From: Larix kaempferi
Taxonomy: Eukaryota > Streptophyta > Pinopsida > Pinales > Pinaceae
Direction: 5' to 3'
Length of the DNA: 64,000 nt
Assembly: GCA_027924585.1 (NCBI GenBank)
Contig: BSBM01000904.1
Location: forward strand, 16,389,501 to 16,453,500
Of the stretch, positions 23,854-36,610 are shown piece after piece. Each line of letters starts with the position of its first letter. Within the stretch, counting starts at the first letter, position 1. The position numbers were made by a program, and so were the translations under genes. Below the pieces are notes generated by a model, which was given only the letters and a program-made list of their open reading frames with translations, made no database searches and was not told the DNA's origin.

Positions 23854-24186
23854 CTAGCATTTGCCTCTGGAGGTGCAAAAGTGAACGCCGTTAGGAAAAG
23901 AGTAAATTTTGTAACAATGTTAGAGAATATTTTTCTTTCCCTTTAGTATACAACGAATCAATAAACGCAAACACACTATATATTTAATGATAAGGAAATT
24001 ATAATTTAAGTGGGTGTAACTATTAAAAGCATACTTTTTTCCTTTAGAAATTATATATTCAATTAAAAAAAGAATTGTATAAATATAAAATTGACTCTAG
24101 ACTTCATTAAAAGAGTCGACCATATTACTACCCACCGAAGAGACCGACCATATTGAATTTTTAACCACTCTTTAGAAAACAAATAC

Positions 24187-24292
24187 CTCCTCCGACCTCT
24201 TCCGACCTCTTGGACCTCCTCCGACCTACTCGACCTGTTCCGACCTCTTGTGCCTCCTCGAGGTCGTCCGACCTCTGCGACATCCTCTGACC
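24187..24292 (-). repeat. Short GAGGTCGGA repeat array
   Basis: About eight imperfect repeats of 10-15 bases built on TCCGACCTC (GAGGTCGGA on the - strand). It lies beyond the 3' end of ORF B. A - strand ORF through it (24063-24311) is Arg/Glu-rich because of the repeat and is not a convincing protein. It shares the GGTCG core with the longer arrays at 30690 and 41000. Confidence 0.6.
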
Positions 24293-25127
24293 TAATTTTC
24301 ATTAAACACAAATTTATTTTGACCTGTCTGGAAACCTTATAAAGTTGATGAACTTTTGCAATTGTGTCAGTGTTTAATATTTCCGACGTGGTGTGTTTGA
24401 AAACAAATAAGTATGAATGAACCCTTAATGTTTATAAAATGTGATCACTCGATATTTAACACCTACCATAAAAATATAAGCAAACCTATTCCAATACTGT
24501 AGTTTATTCACATTGCAGAACACTCCTATAATCAAAGGCATTGAATAACTAGAAGGTTTTTCTTAAATACATTATAACTGTAATGAGACAAAAAAATCCA
24601 GATAAAAAATCTTTTAACTAATAAAAACAATAAATTTATACTGGGAAATGTGCAAGATAAGAGAATCTAAACCCAACAATGCTGCAAAAATTTGACCATA
24701 TAAGATGTTGACCTGAACATCAATGGTAAAACTATACATGAATGGATCTTAGTTAATCATTATATTGGCTCAACAGCGTATATATAGATGTTTACATTCA
24801 ATTATACAACTGTATTGTTGGTGCAACTGACCGACATATTTGGACTGGTCAACGGGTCTTCTCCACTTATATTGCAAAATGCAAAATTACTGAACAAAAG
24901 TTGTGTATAACTGTGCTTTAAGTGATAAATACAACTGTTATGAGTTGTCTGGAGTGGAACTGGGCGCTGTTGGTTGTTGCAGACAGACCTCGACAATTGC
25001 TTCAACTGAAACTGACATTTGGTGCTGGAAGCTCTCCCAATGGTGCAGTGTGTTCTGGATGTCGATAGTAAGTGTTGTAAGGGCCGAAAAGTGGGCTATC
25101 TGTTCTTTAGTAGTTTTTCCCAGTAGA
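24293..25127. other. 3' flank of ORF B, no gene seen
   Basis: AT-rich. I see no coding signal and no recognised repeat. It probably holds the 3' untranslated part of the ORF B transcript. Confidence 0.35.
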
Positions 25128-28100
25128 TTAATTAGGTCGGAAACCGAAGAGCTCTATTTTCTCATTTGCAGCTGAAAGCAGTGTTTGAAGACGTGGTCGA
25201 AGTTGCTCTACTTTTTCAAGGTTATGACGAGCCTGGCTCAACCACTGTGCTTCACTATTTTCCAATTTCTCCAGTTTCCTATTTTCCATTATCAGTTGTT
25301 CCTCAATACTTCTGGAAATGGTTTCATCAGCTACTTGGTGTTCTTTATTAATATTGTCAATTGTCTCGCTTGTCTCCCACATTTGTCTAAACACGTTGCC
25401 ATAATGTTTATGCCAATTGCAGAGAACGTTGTTTGTTGTCTCTGCTTCATCATTATACTGTATGAGCTGACCGTGTGCTGAGTTGAATGCTTCAAACTGT
25501 TGTGACATCAATGATGTTGTTACTGTGGTTTTTTCTTCTCGGTCCTTGGTGAGTTGTTTAGACAGTGTCGACACGACAGATTCGAACAACTGAAATGCTT
25601 TATCAAGTGTGCTTGTCGTGTTGGAGGTGACTGGAATTGGTATGACCTATTGCGTTAAGTCTTGACACTTTGTCAGAAATAGAGTTTGGTCTTGTTCCAC
25701 CTTGTGAATCCAGTCTTCTGCTTCCAGTCGTCTATGTCGTTGTTCTCGGTTTATTGCATCAGCCAGTAAGTCGAGCTCTTCTTGTGGTGCCTGTTGTGGA
25801 TGGTATGTCGAGATCATCCCAAATTGGTCGAGATGTACAGATAAGCAAATCAATTGAGATATGTGGTGCAGATGTTATTGTTGTTCCTGAAGATCTTTCT
25901 CTTGGCATCATTTTTTTTTTTCCTTTTTTTGGATTTTCCTTTAGATTTTGGCACCGCTAATTGTTGTTCTGATTCTTTTTTAGTCCCAACTATTGATGAT
26001 GCCTGTTTTGTCTGTTTTTGTGCTTCTTTAGTAGACTGTTCTACTTGTATTGAGTTGCTTGGTATTTCTACTGTGTTTGCCGGAATTACTTCTTCACTTG
26101 TTACTTTTTTTGCTTGCTCTACTGTCTCGATTGTTGCGTGAGTTGTTTGTTCTGTTGACTCAACTGCTGCGTTAGTTGTTTCTGCCGCTGACTCGACTGC
26201 TGCTTTCAAGACTTTTGGAACTGGTGTTTCCTGTTGTTGAAGTTGGATTGGTTCTGATGTTGTGGTCATCGCTTTGGTAGGGTTGTGGAATGGTACACTA
26301 GTACCGATTTCACCTGTCGACGACACACGTGTTTCATCGACTGGAAGAGGAGGATTAGGATTTGAACTGGCAGATGGTTCCCGACTGACTATAGGGGATA
26401 AGACTAAATCTAAAACTTGAACGTCGGGGAAATGTTGTGGTGAGTTCACGACATGTCGGGGAAGTGAATGGGCTTCCATCGATGGGATTCCATCGACGGA
26501 TTGACTGGAAAAGTAATGAACGAAGAAGTCTGTTGAGCAAAAATTGGACTGTTTTTGTCAAGATTACGCTGTAGATGGGTATAGTGCATGCCAATTGGTT
26601 GCGGTGCTAAGGTATCTTATGGATTCAAAAGTTTGGTTGGGATGACACCAGGAGGGGAAGAATCTGTTGGTGAACCAGTGTCTGCGAATACAGGTTTCTT
26701 GGTTATGATTTTTTGCCAATCTGGGAACATGGCCGGGAGTTGAGTCATGAATTGGGTAATGTCACTATGATTTTGGAATGTTTCTCGAAGGGAGGAAGGA
26801 AGAGTTTGTACAATATTCAAAACTTGAGATGGAGCTTGAAGTGCAAGTGGGGTACTTACCATAGGTCTAGAAAAAAAAGTATCTGTGTGAAAATGGTTGG
26901 GGATGGTGGAGCTAAGTTATCTGACAGGTCGACAGCATCGTCGATGATAAGCTTGACTTTCTTTTTGGGTCGAGGTTCCTCAGCTTCCAAAAATTTCTTT
27001 AACTACTCATTGCAAGGCATTTTGTTCTTAGTTGCATCTTCCAATATTCTCGTTGCGCTATCGTATAATTTAGTTTCATCTTCCACTGTCGGCTCATAAA
27101 TGGTCATTTTTCTTTTGCCCTTGCCCTGTATTTGTACATCTCTTGCTTGTCGAGCTATGGATAATTGGTCGGCCATCTGGTAGATGTTGTCGGCTGTCAA
27201 GGCATACTCAGGATTGTCCGACAGGGTCTCTTCATCCGATTGTTCAGCTCCATCCAGTGAATATTTGTGTGGAATGAGCGTAAGTGCTAAAGGTTCTGAT
27301 CCGGCCGTGGGATGAGGTTGAAAAGTAAAATTGTCCATATATAGGCGGCTTTCATATGCTTATTCTTTCTCTGGATCCATTAAAGGTTCGACTATGGGAA
27401 TGCCGACTTGGTGTGCCATAGCAGAAATTATCAATTTTGTGTTGGATTGCCTTTTAAGCTCATTGAACATTTCTTCGACCAAAGGGTAATAGTCGATATC
27501 TTGTGTTGGCCCGGTTGCTCCTTCCAAGTACCAAACTGATGTATGGTCCAGTCCAAGTTCAATGTGAGCGGTCGGAGGCAGACTCCGTCGAACATTCTGA
27601 GATACTCTCCATCTGGTCGACCGAACTTTGAAGTCTTCGAAACAGTCTTCTAACCAAATCTTTATTGTTGACAACCCAAGTCTATTGCCTCCTTTCGTAA
27701 AGCAACGGAAGTTGTTCATTAACACAGGTCCTTCTCTATTAAAGTCTTTATTTCCTGTTGGTCTTATATGCATCATTGCTATCCAGATCATTAGAGATGG
27801 GTAGCGAAGGGCCGCTCCATCCTCTTGTCACTTCATACATATGTTCTTGATCATTTCTGCAAGGTACTTAGCCTAGTTGTATATTTTTCCATCTGTTTCC
27901 ATGCTCAGGACAACCTCTAGCATTTCAATTTTTAAGTCGAACCCTCGACCGGAGGTTGACAAAGCGGTCGACACGATTTGCGCTGTTATTTTATAATTTT
28001 CATATTTTATCTGGGTCACCAATAACCCTCGATAATTCTTTCCAGTTGGGTGGTCTATAAACTACTTGATCAATTTTGGTTTCTGTCGACTAGGTACATA

Positions 28101-28489
28101 TGCACCTTTGTTTGATAACCCTGTAATCTTGTAGATGACCTCACCATTTATTTCGACTGGAACGTCAAAATAGAATTTTCCATTATGATATCTGCTTACT
28201 ATGAATCGAGCAATAATGTCTTTAAGTCCACCAAACTGTTCCAGTAGAGGTGTGTTCATGTATTGCAGAATGGTAGCAGTCCGCAGTTTTTGGGTTGGCT
28301 CCCTCCAATTTCCATTTGATTCCTTTCCCCGGGAAAGAATATCTTTCCAATGTTTTCGCCAGTGTGGCTCGTGTACCTTAGCGTTTCGAACCAGTTGTAA
28401 ACGGGTTTCCAGCGGTGTTTGGGCCATATCCAATTGACGGACTTTAGCTTTGGTTGAACGGTTGTAGTCTAACCTTTCTTGGGCGCCAT
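25128..28489 (-). pseudogene. ORF B: long decayed gene of unknown function with C-terminal coiled coil
   Basis: I do not recognise this protein. On the - strand an ATG in good context at 28489 reads MAPKKG, then a frame change leads into MAQTPLETRLQLVRNAKVHE and FDVPVEINGEVIYKITGLSN. The next blocks are NNFRCFTKGGNRLGL and AHIELGLDHTSVWYLEGATG (27360-27791), an acidic segment (27003-27338), a basic PRPKKKVKL cluster, a Thr/Val/Glu-rich linker with a KSKKRKKKNDAKRK cluster (25850-26479), and a coiled coil rich in Glu, Gln and Lys (25128-25589). Several stops and frameshifts separate the blocks. Length before decay would be about 1,100 residues. Basic clusters hint at nuclear location. It follows ORF A by about 150 bases on the same strand. 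Confidence 0.55.
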
Positions 28490-28636
28490 CGTTTCTGTAG
28501 AACTCTTAGGTTCCCAAAAGGCTTATGTTTTCTTTGAATTTTGGTTCTCCAGTGCTTGGCAAAAGAGTATCCAACAATCTTCTAGGTCGGCATTTATGGA
28601 GGAAGCCTTTGCCGCATGTGAATTAAAAGTAGATGA

Positions 28637-30308
28637 CTACATTAAATAATGATTTGACAACCTATTTAATTCCGACTGACAACCTATATGTCTGTTTTCG
28701 CATGAATGTGCATTTTTCCCATCTATTGGTCGGCAATCCCGATTGCTTGTTGCTTGTAGAAATTGTCGACTGTAGCTAGTCAGGGTCGATTGATGAATTC
28801 GACCAACTATTACGGGCTCTTCTCTTTGCCTATGTATTTCTGGTTGCTTTTCTTTGGTTGTAGTTTGGGTAGAAGTAGATGCAATATTCGGATATAGTTT
28901 GTTGTGTAGCTCTGTCATAATATGTACCCTTTTATATATTTGTTCTTCTTTCAGAAAGTGATTTGAATACTCAAAAGTGATTTTATAAGAAGCACAGTGT
29001 TTAGCCACTTTGCCTTTGTTGTCATTTCTTACAAATAGTTTTTTTCCAAAGTGAAAAGGTTCCAAGTCTGCAATAAAGGCTTCCACTACCTTAATCTTAT
29101 GAAATTTTTATCCACCAATGTTGAATGGTACAAGTGGGTAAGAGGCTATTTTGTTGTGATCGAGATAGTTACCAATTCCATCGATGAACACTTGTCTGAT
29201 CGCTTCTTTATGCACAATGTAATCTGTAGCATATTTGGGCAATAGAAAAGGAGGTTTTGTGCCCCCATACATTCTAATGTATGTTCCTTCTAATGAGAAG
29301 TAATAGTCTCCATATTCACCTATTACATCCAAGGCATTGTCTGACATACAATTTGCTTCTTTATTGAAGACAAGTGAATAAAGGGGCATGATTAGTTCTT
29401 CGCGTAGTAATTTGTAGTACCCTGCATATCGGTGAGCCCAAGTTAGCTATATGCTACATGAATGGGAGTTTCATTATGATTCCAAGTACATCCCAAATTA
29501 GGGAAAGGGTGGCTGACTAATATGCAATCGATAAGGTAGCTAGACATGAAGAATTCTGATTTCCCTTGCGAAAGGCCCATTTGAGCTGTAGAAATGCTTG
29601 ACGCCATACTTTCTGAAATAATAGTTTCCCAATTGAAGATTGTACCATGTGTGGAAACATGGTATATCAATGGAACCCAACTGAGTTTATAGTTGTTAGC
29701 ATTTGGTAGACCGAAGAGTCTACTCAACAATAGGACTATGATTCTATAGGGGGTCCTTAAGTTTTCGGTGGCATATTTCTTGGTATGTTTGGGTCTAAGT
29801 TGTTTGTCTGGTAGCATAATTTCTCTTGCACATTCAACATTATCTATATTGGCACGTCTTACCCAATCATCAGTTAAAAATACATTGGAGGTAGGCAACT
29901 TGTATGCGGCTGCAAGGTGGGCTGGTTGGAAGGATGCAAGCCATTCCCCATTGGCGTTTGAAATTATCCTTGTCATAGTACCTACATGGGGAAAGATCCA
30001 TGCAATAACCTCTGAGCAGTGAAACAATTCTAGCCGCGTAGTTGCCTTGTGAAGGTTAGACCTCTTGATGTTTTCATAAATTATGGTTTCCTCCAAGGTT
30101 GAATTAGGTATTTTTCCGTCTCTGATAGCTATGTACAACTCGCCCCATTTGAACTCAGTGGTGCAACCTATGATGGGTTTAGTGTCTCCATTTGTATTTT
30201 TTGAGTCATTTCCTATGATGGGTTTAGTGTTTCCATTTGTATTTTTTGAGTCGTTTCCTTTTCAAGGTCCATCTGTTTAGCCTTTCTTTTGTCGGTTTTT
30301 TGCAACAT
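28637..30308 (-). pseudogene. ORF A: decayed gene of unknown function, upstream of ORF B
   Basis: I do not recognise this protein. From about 30308 the frame leads through a 15-residue tandem duplication (GNDSKNTNGNTKPII type), then KWGELYIAIRDGKIP, LELFHCSEVIAWIFPHVGTM, NLRTPYRIIVLLLSRLFGLP, and after a frameshift at 29445, YYKLLREELIMPLYSLV and EYGDYYFSLEGTYIRMYGG. A TAA at 29108 interrupts, then FIADLEPFHFGKKLFVRND follows to a stop at 28637. Restoring continuity across one shift and one stop gives a smooth sequence, so it was a real gene of roughly 550 residues. The start is unsure: the ATG at 30308 lies in CAGGTATGT, which could also be a splice donor. Confidence 0.55.
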
Positions 30309-30689
30309 ACCTGATTTGAAAACATACAGTGTGAATAATGAGGAATCTTGATTTAAATGTTTACAAGGTACCTAGTATTGAAGATAGAGGAATCAGTGGT
30401 ATTTCTCTAAATGTGTAAACTTAAACATAGATAAGTTGTAAACTTTTGTTGTTGTTGTAAGCAGAAGATATAGTACATTTTGTGCTTAAACAATAGTAAT
30501 GAAATGTTGAATCAATATAAGTTATACAACTATAAATGGAAAGAATACAACAAAAAGCAATTGCTTCAATGGAGCTCTTCTTTAGTCGAGGTTCGATTAG
30601 TTGTCAGAAATCCGACTCTTTTAAAAAAAATGATCACTTTAAAAACTCCACCCAACCAACGTAAATGCTAAGCATTGACCATCATTTTT
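30309..30689. other. Upstream region of ORF A
   Basis: AT-rich, no gene seen. It may hold the leader or a further exon of ORF A. Confidence 0.3.
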
Positions 30690-31051
30690 GGTCGGTAAAT
30701 GCTAAGCATTGACCGAGGTGGTCGATGCCTTTAAAAATTGGTCAACTCTTAAGTATGTGGTTCAATTGATGGACAGTTTGTTTTGGTCGGCCTGAAGTTG
30801 TTACTGTGTAAACATTAACAACATATGGAATTGTTGATATGAATATTTAATTTGTTTTTCGACATTTTTTCTAAGATATGGTTGGAAGTCAAAATGGTCG
30901 GAGTTGGTCGAGCCTTTAAATATTGGTCGACTCTTAAGTATGTCACTGTGTAAAGATGATCGACACATTGTTGCTTGAGCGGCGACCGGGATCATTAACC
31001 ATCGACCAGGATGATATTCTTGCTTACGTCAACTCTGGAATTTGACCAATA
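30690..31051 (-). repeat. GTCG-rich repeat array, left part
   Basis: Two clear units near 30720 and 30905 contain GGTCGAGCCTTTAAA and TTGGTCGACTCTTAA, the same unit and orientation as at 40985-41931. The Helitron border at 31052 separates the two parts, so they were probably one array. Confidence 0.65.
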
Positions 31052-31055
31052 TTAG

Positions 31056-31074
31056 AATCCACTAAGAGTGGTTT
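31056..31074 (-). other. Helitron 3' hairpin
   Basis: Forward CCACTAAGAGTGG at 31059-31071 is a perfect 5-bp stem with a 3-base loop, extended by two more pairs after one mismatch. On the - strand it precedes CTAA at the proposed end. Such a hairpin is thought to mark the end of rolling-circle transfer. Confidence 0.5.
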
Positions 31075-31592
31075 GTTTGAGATAAAAAGAGCGACCAGCA
31101 AAAGAAGTCGACGATTAAGTCGATAGAACTGTATTGAAACTATCGTCGGTCGAAAAGGAAGACAATTAGTCGATTGTCGACTTGGATACAATAACCATGT
31201 GTATTTAATAGTTTTATGAAGATAGAAAATAACGACCGAGAGTGTTAGTCAAACAGAGAACCGGCTATCATTTCCATCACATTATTTCATCATCCCATGC
31301 ACACATTTTGTGGACAGACCCTCGACAGCATAGTGACATTTTATATTTAGGGCAAAAAAGACTAAGATGGGATGAAATGTCTTGATGTGCTTGCTTTTAA
31401 AAAAGTAATGACAACACATTGAAGTAAATAAGATAGAGTAGTACAAGAAAAGTGTTGATACGAAGATTAAATTTCTTGTCTTCTTTATAGAGTAGTATTT
31501 TCTTGTCTTTCATAGGCAAATATTCAATGATGGTGACAATAGGAATACAAGATGTGAAAAAAATGGAGCTGCAAAGGAGCAGGAATATAACT

Positions 31593-34500
31593 TTATGGAG
31601 CATGTGACTGTAAATACTTTGAAGCAAGTAAGTTCTCTTCTTGTATTATGCGCTGCACATAGGGACTATCTTTCATTTGAGAATACCTACAAAAGGAAAA
31701 AGGTGGAGATATGTGAAGGCCTGATAGAGATTTTACTCTTTATATTGTAGTGAATGTAAGTCCTTGTCGGTCAATGTTGCCAATATCTATTGTTTCATTT
31801 TGCAAGGTGATCCCTTGTGCTTTATGGATTGTTAAACCCCATGCCATGCGAAGTGGTACTTGCCTTCGTGAACCCCTTGTTATAGGAGGAATGGGGACAT
31901 AATTTGGATTGGAATAATCCCATGGGGGGCCATTGTAGTGGAGAAAATCAATTACAACATAAGATGGCAATGTAGGTGGTTGATCATTGGAATTGTAGAC
32001 AATTGCAATAACTTTCCCAAGTGAGCCATTCACAAGTCCTGCTGAGACACACAAGTTGGTTGTCAACATGACTTGTTGACCAATTGCTAGTAGAACCTTG
32101 AATGGAAGTTGTTCATCATTTATTAAGCCTTGTACATGTTGTTTCTTTTGCTCTGCAAAGCAATGTGCAATTGGCATGTTGAGGAGTTTTAGCATTTGTT
32201 TGTTGTGCAATGCAACAGAGCTATTAGTTGCGTACAAGTGAGTGCATTGGTCAAATGTATGATTGTCTTCATGTGAAAGGGACGAGGTTGTTCTTGACAT
32301 GATGAGCGTCCAATATTGAAAAGTTGGTATTGCATTTCGAAGATTGAGCAGGAGTTGTCGAAAGGAAACTTGAGAAGGGGTGTTGCATTGTTGTCGAAAG
32401 ATGGTTGAAAGAGTGACAAAAGTGTCAAAAGTACACCAGAGAGCATTCCCTCGTGATGCACCAACATACATGGGGATGTCCTTTACAGGTGGTAGTTGTC
32501 CAAAATCACCAAGGAAGATGATGGAGCACCCACCAAATGGAGTTGTACATTGGGACGGGAATGCTTGTCGTAAGCGGTCATCCATTCGGGTTAACAATTT
32601 TGGGCCAACGCAACTCATTCCGTCAATGATTATGTATCGGATATGGCGGATTTGTTGTTGGAAGCTTGAAAGGGATTGTCCTTCAAGAGGATGCATCTCT
32701 TTAATGGGTATGTGAATGGAAGAATGTATTGTTAACACATGTATGTTAAAAGCAGCAACACTGGTGGGAGCAAGGAGGAGCAAGGGTGAAGGGTTATCGC
32801 CAGAGGCATGTTGGAGTGTAGATCTAAGGCAAGAAATCAAGAAAGACTTTCTTGTTCCTGCAGTGCCTTGAATGACCATCTTGAGTGGGGGAAGGGTTGT
32901 AGCATTTGTGGAGTGTGCGATGATAAGGGCAAAGGCCATGCGTTGTGTGGGAGACAAGGAGGCAGGAGAACATGAAGATGACAAGGTGTTAGGTTCTACA
33001 TGTGTAGACATTCGAATGACGTCAATGAATGGTATAGTTGTTGTATGGATGTGTGAAGGAATATGGTTTTCGGCCCAATTGTGGTCTTTTTCAAAGTCAC
33101 GATGACCAAGCATGTCAAGGTCATCAACATAGAGGTTGTTTCCAGGGCGGAGTTGAGAAAGGAGTTCCCATTCATCCATGGAAGGGGATAAGGGCAAGTG
33201 GTTTGAAGTAGAGGTAGAGTCATCAAAGGGAGGGGTACTGGGGGGTTCTGGAAAACGATCGACATGCCATGCAGTTTATGTGTCTTTAATGCGAACCCAA
33301 TTAGAAGTTATGGCCAATGTTGTGGATCCAATGTCATCATGGAGGGTGCGAAAAGGTTTGTATAGGAGGAGCTCACTCCAGCAAAAGGAAACAAAGGAAT
33401 CTATAGTAATGGGTGGAATGGTAGTGAAGCGAGGAAAGACACGAACAATTTTGGGAGGGTACTTTGGTTTCCATTGCGATTGCTTTCTATGAGGTGAGTA
33501 TGACCAAGAGCGTGCAACTTCAAGAAGGGTAAGTTATTCGAGTGCAGGTGGGCGTTGCATGTATGCAGAAATGAAGGTGGGTGTTGTTGGGATGTCAGGA
33601 GAGTCATTGGAAATACGGCGGAAAACGCTTTGGCTAAATTTAAGGACAGAAAGGAACGATTGCAAAGACAAAGAGGGAGTTTTTGGAGCATGTGGCAAGT
33701 CTCTTGTGCACTAATGTCTCTTTCTGCAACAATTTCTGATAGAAAACGTCTGATTGGTAGAAGGATGGGGGCATCATGTGGAGTTGCATGTGCAAGCCGA
33801 GAAAGAAGTGCATGGTAGCTTTCTGATTTAGGCTCTGCCCTTGCTGCATATTTTGAAATATATTTGAGGACAGCATGTCTAGAGAGAACAGGTTGGAAAT
33901 CAACATTAGCTCGCCAAATTGACAGCATCATAGGTTTGTGAATATTTAAAAGGGCATCATTCCTTGTAGGGTTGTATGTTTTTCAGCCTTTTTCATCAAT
34001 GAATAAGGAAGAGGTAGGCTATAGATCAAAGGGGAACCCGTAACGACATTGAAGAGATGATCCTTTTGTACGTAGGCAAGAAGATTCTGAACATTTTGTG
34101 TGCCTTTGGACACAATTAACAAGTTATTCATAGTCATCCAAGTGATTAGTTGCAAGTATGGAATGTGATCCAATGGTGTATGGATCATTAATAGTAGAGG
34201 CTTGTAAGGTTGGAGTTTGAAAATGGTTGACACGAGGATTCCATGCTGTAACAAACTTGTCAAAGTATAATTTGGCATCTTCAACCTTGGTAGCATCTGC
34301 CCAGTCTAACATGTCCATATTGGGTGCATTTTCTAGCCATAAGAATCCATGTATATGCGCAGATCCCCTATGTTGCCATTCATACCTACATGTAAAATAT
34401 AAATATTAGGAACAAATATTTTAGGTTTTAAATACATTGAAATTTCATGGGAATATGAGTTGTTACCAACCTGCACCAGTAGTCTTTTGTAAAAAGGCCT

Positions 34501-36084
34501 TTTTTAAGAACCTCTTCTAGGAATATTTTGAATCTATTGTCCATGTATTGAGATGCAACATGTGGATTGGATATAAGGTTGAGAATTCTCCATTGGTGTT
34601 GTTGATTTGAAGTGGATGGAGCTTGTCTAGGCATCAAAGAATGCAAATCTGTCCACTTTGTGTCAGCTGCGCTGAGCGTGAAGAAGAATGTAGGTGTCCC
34701 TTGTTAAGTGATCATGTCAGTTAGCTCACCCCTACTTTTGTTCCAGTAGGAGCATGTCCCGGGAAGTGTGGAGCCAAAGCGCATGACTTGCTCAGCAATT
34801 TTAGCATCAGGCAAGTCTTGTAATTGTTGTACAAGTTCTGATATGGTTGGAGGCAATGTATCTTCAATGTTACGTTTTACAAACACGGAAGCAGTAGATT
34901 GGATATGATGGTGCATCATCAGGTTATATATGTAATAACGAAAACAAGGATGTTGGCAAAATCTATTGTCATGGTATCTAAGAAGGTGTAGTGCATAATT
35001 GTCCATACCAACCTCTTGAATGTGTGGTTGTTTAAGCATTGCAACTCCTGTGGGAAATAAGGTTGGGAATGCCATTGAGAGGAGGCCTATTGTGTTATAC
35101 TCATTGATAGGGAAAATGTCTATTGGGGGCCAGTCAATGCAAGGTAGAGTGCCTACATGGCTTGCTCGTAAGAAACATTTAATTTCATCAACCTCAGTTC
35201 TACAATTTGTTTGTGTAGATATAAAGGAGAATGATTGTTGTTCATGGGGTTCGAGGAAGCTGGATGCTTGAATAGTAGAAGTTGAGGTATGTTCAGCAAA
35301 TGGGGTTTCAGCGAGTGTGACATGATGAAGGAGGGCTGAAATGTCAGTTGGTTCAAGAGGCAAAGAAGATAATGCAGTTGAGTTAACTTGGACATATTTG
35401 TAGTACGGATCATTTGAAAGCTTGTATTCAAGAGCAGCAAGAACACATGTTCGACTAACAAAGAATTCATAAGGCTTTTTCGTAGGACTGCATTTACGAA
35501 CAATAAGGATATCAATGTCTGAGAGTAGATGAGGGAGGAAAGTGGCAATGCTTGTAATGTTTTGTGGGAAGCTTATAGTGTGGCCAGAATATGTATATTG
35601 TCCCCCACGAGCATGAGTGACTTGTAAAATTGGGTTAACTCGAGAAATGAGCATTTCTTTAACTTGAGTAAGGGCTGCTAGCACTGATGGTTGTATCCCA
35701 GGATCCATATTGTTTGCAATGGAATAGCAGTGGCCATTTTGTTCTGCATTGCACCGAGAACATGCATATGCACCAGAAGAGTGTTTTATTTTAATTCCAG
35801 GAGCATATAGAGCATATTTTCATGGGAGATAATTTGTCCAATCTCGTACGGAATCGCTGTTGTGCACCATGTAGGTCCATGTTTTTTGGGTGTGTTGTTG
35901 TGGATGTGGATGGTGTGGAGGGTGTAAGGCGAGGTTGAGCAGTGTGAAACGGAGAAGGGATATGAACAAGTTGACGAGCAGCTCTATATAGAAGGCGTTG
36001 ACGCTTGTTGTTTTCATTTTTCTTTTGAGCATATAGAAGTCTTCTGTGTGCATTATGTTGATCATTGTTATCATTGGTTGACAT
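31593..36084 (-). pseudogene. Helitron Rep-helicase (RepHel), inactive
   Basis: Start MSTNDNNDQ at 36084 follows a GTAG acceptor-like site. The N-terminal part (35708-34704) has INPILQ/ARGGQYTYSGHTISFPQN-type Helitron sequence and ends FGSTLPGTCSYWNKSRGELT. A GT-AG intron at 34470-34386 splits the Rep domain. Across it, DYWCR joins YEWQHRGSAHIHGFLWL, which holds the HUH-type His pair, and the Tyr motif YISKYAARAE follows near 33840. The PIF1-type helicase has Walker A GTAGTRKS (normally GKS), Walker B IIIDGMSCVG (normally DEMS), GDFGQLPPV and TIHKAQGITL. A TAA at 31740 replaces a Ser; the frame continues through RVKSL and SPPFSF to TAA at 31593-31595. Other breaks include TGA for Trp near 35822. 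Confidence 0.88.
34386..34470 (-). other. Intron in the Helitron Rep domain
   Basis: On the - strand the intron begins GTTGGTAACA after TGGTGCAG and ends ACATGTAG. Joining the exons restores the frame through DYWCRYEWQHRGSAH, the expected Rep sequence. Length 85 nt. Confidence 0.75.
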
Positions 36085-36610
36085 GCCTACAAAAAAAAGT
36101 GTTTGGTGGTTGTGGACTTTGTGGTGCATTTAGTGGAACAGAAAAATACTATACATGTAATAATTGCAAGAGTAAAAAAAGTTATATTGTATAAGATAAA
36201 TGGTTATCCATGTTGCATTTATGGTGCCTTTGGTGAAAGAGAAAAATAATATATATGTAATAATTCAAAGAGTAAACATGCATAATTTATGTGAAGTTGT
36301 TGCAAGAAAGAAATAAAGACACTTTTGAAGTGTTTATAAAGAAAAAAAGTATAGACTTGACAAAGCAATCTAAATTATAAGTACAAATTTGAAAATTGCA
36401 AGATAGGTTGCAAACAAGATATGATTTAACACAATGGTACAACAAAACTAAATAATATAATATTCAAGATTGCTCATTGATGGTTTCAAGTACCACCTAT
36501 GTAAAAGTGTGTACACAAAAATGTGTAGTTGCTAAGTACAATCTAGAAAGTACAAAAGTCAAAATTGAAGAGTAGAATGATGTTGGGGAAAGTGTTTCTA
36601 AAGGTAGAGT
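36085..36610. other. Spacer between RepHel and RPA-like genes
   Basis: AT-rich, about 0.5 kb, with no gene seen. It contains an imperfect repeat of 'atgtaataatt.caagagtaaa' near 36155 and 36255. It probably holds the RPA 3' end and the RepHel promoter. Confidence 0.4.

Noticed and set aside
31160-31180. Alternative Helitron 3' end with GTCGA-TTG-TCGAC hairpin and CTAA
   Set aside because: The hairpin overlaps the CTAA itself, and the sequence is a typical word of the GTCG array. The end at 31052 fits better.
33178-33818. + strand ORFs opposite the Helitron Rep-helicase
   Set aside because: Shadow frames of the - strand gene.
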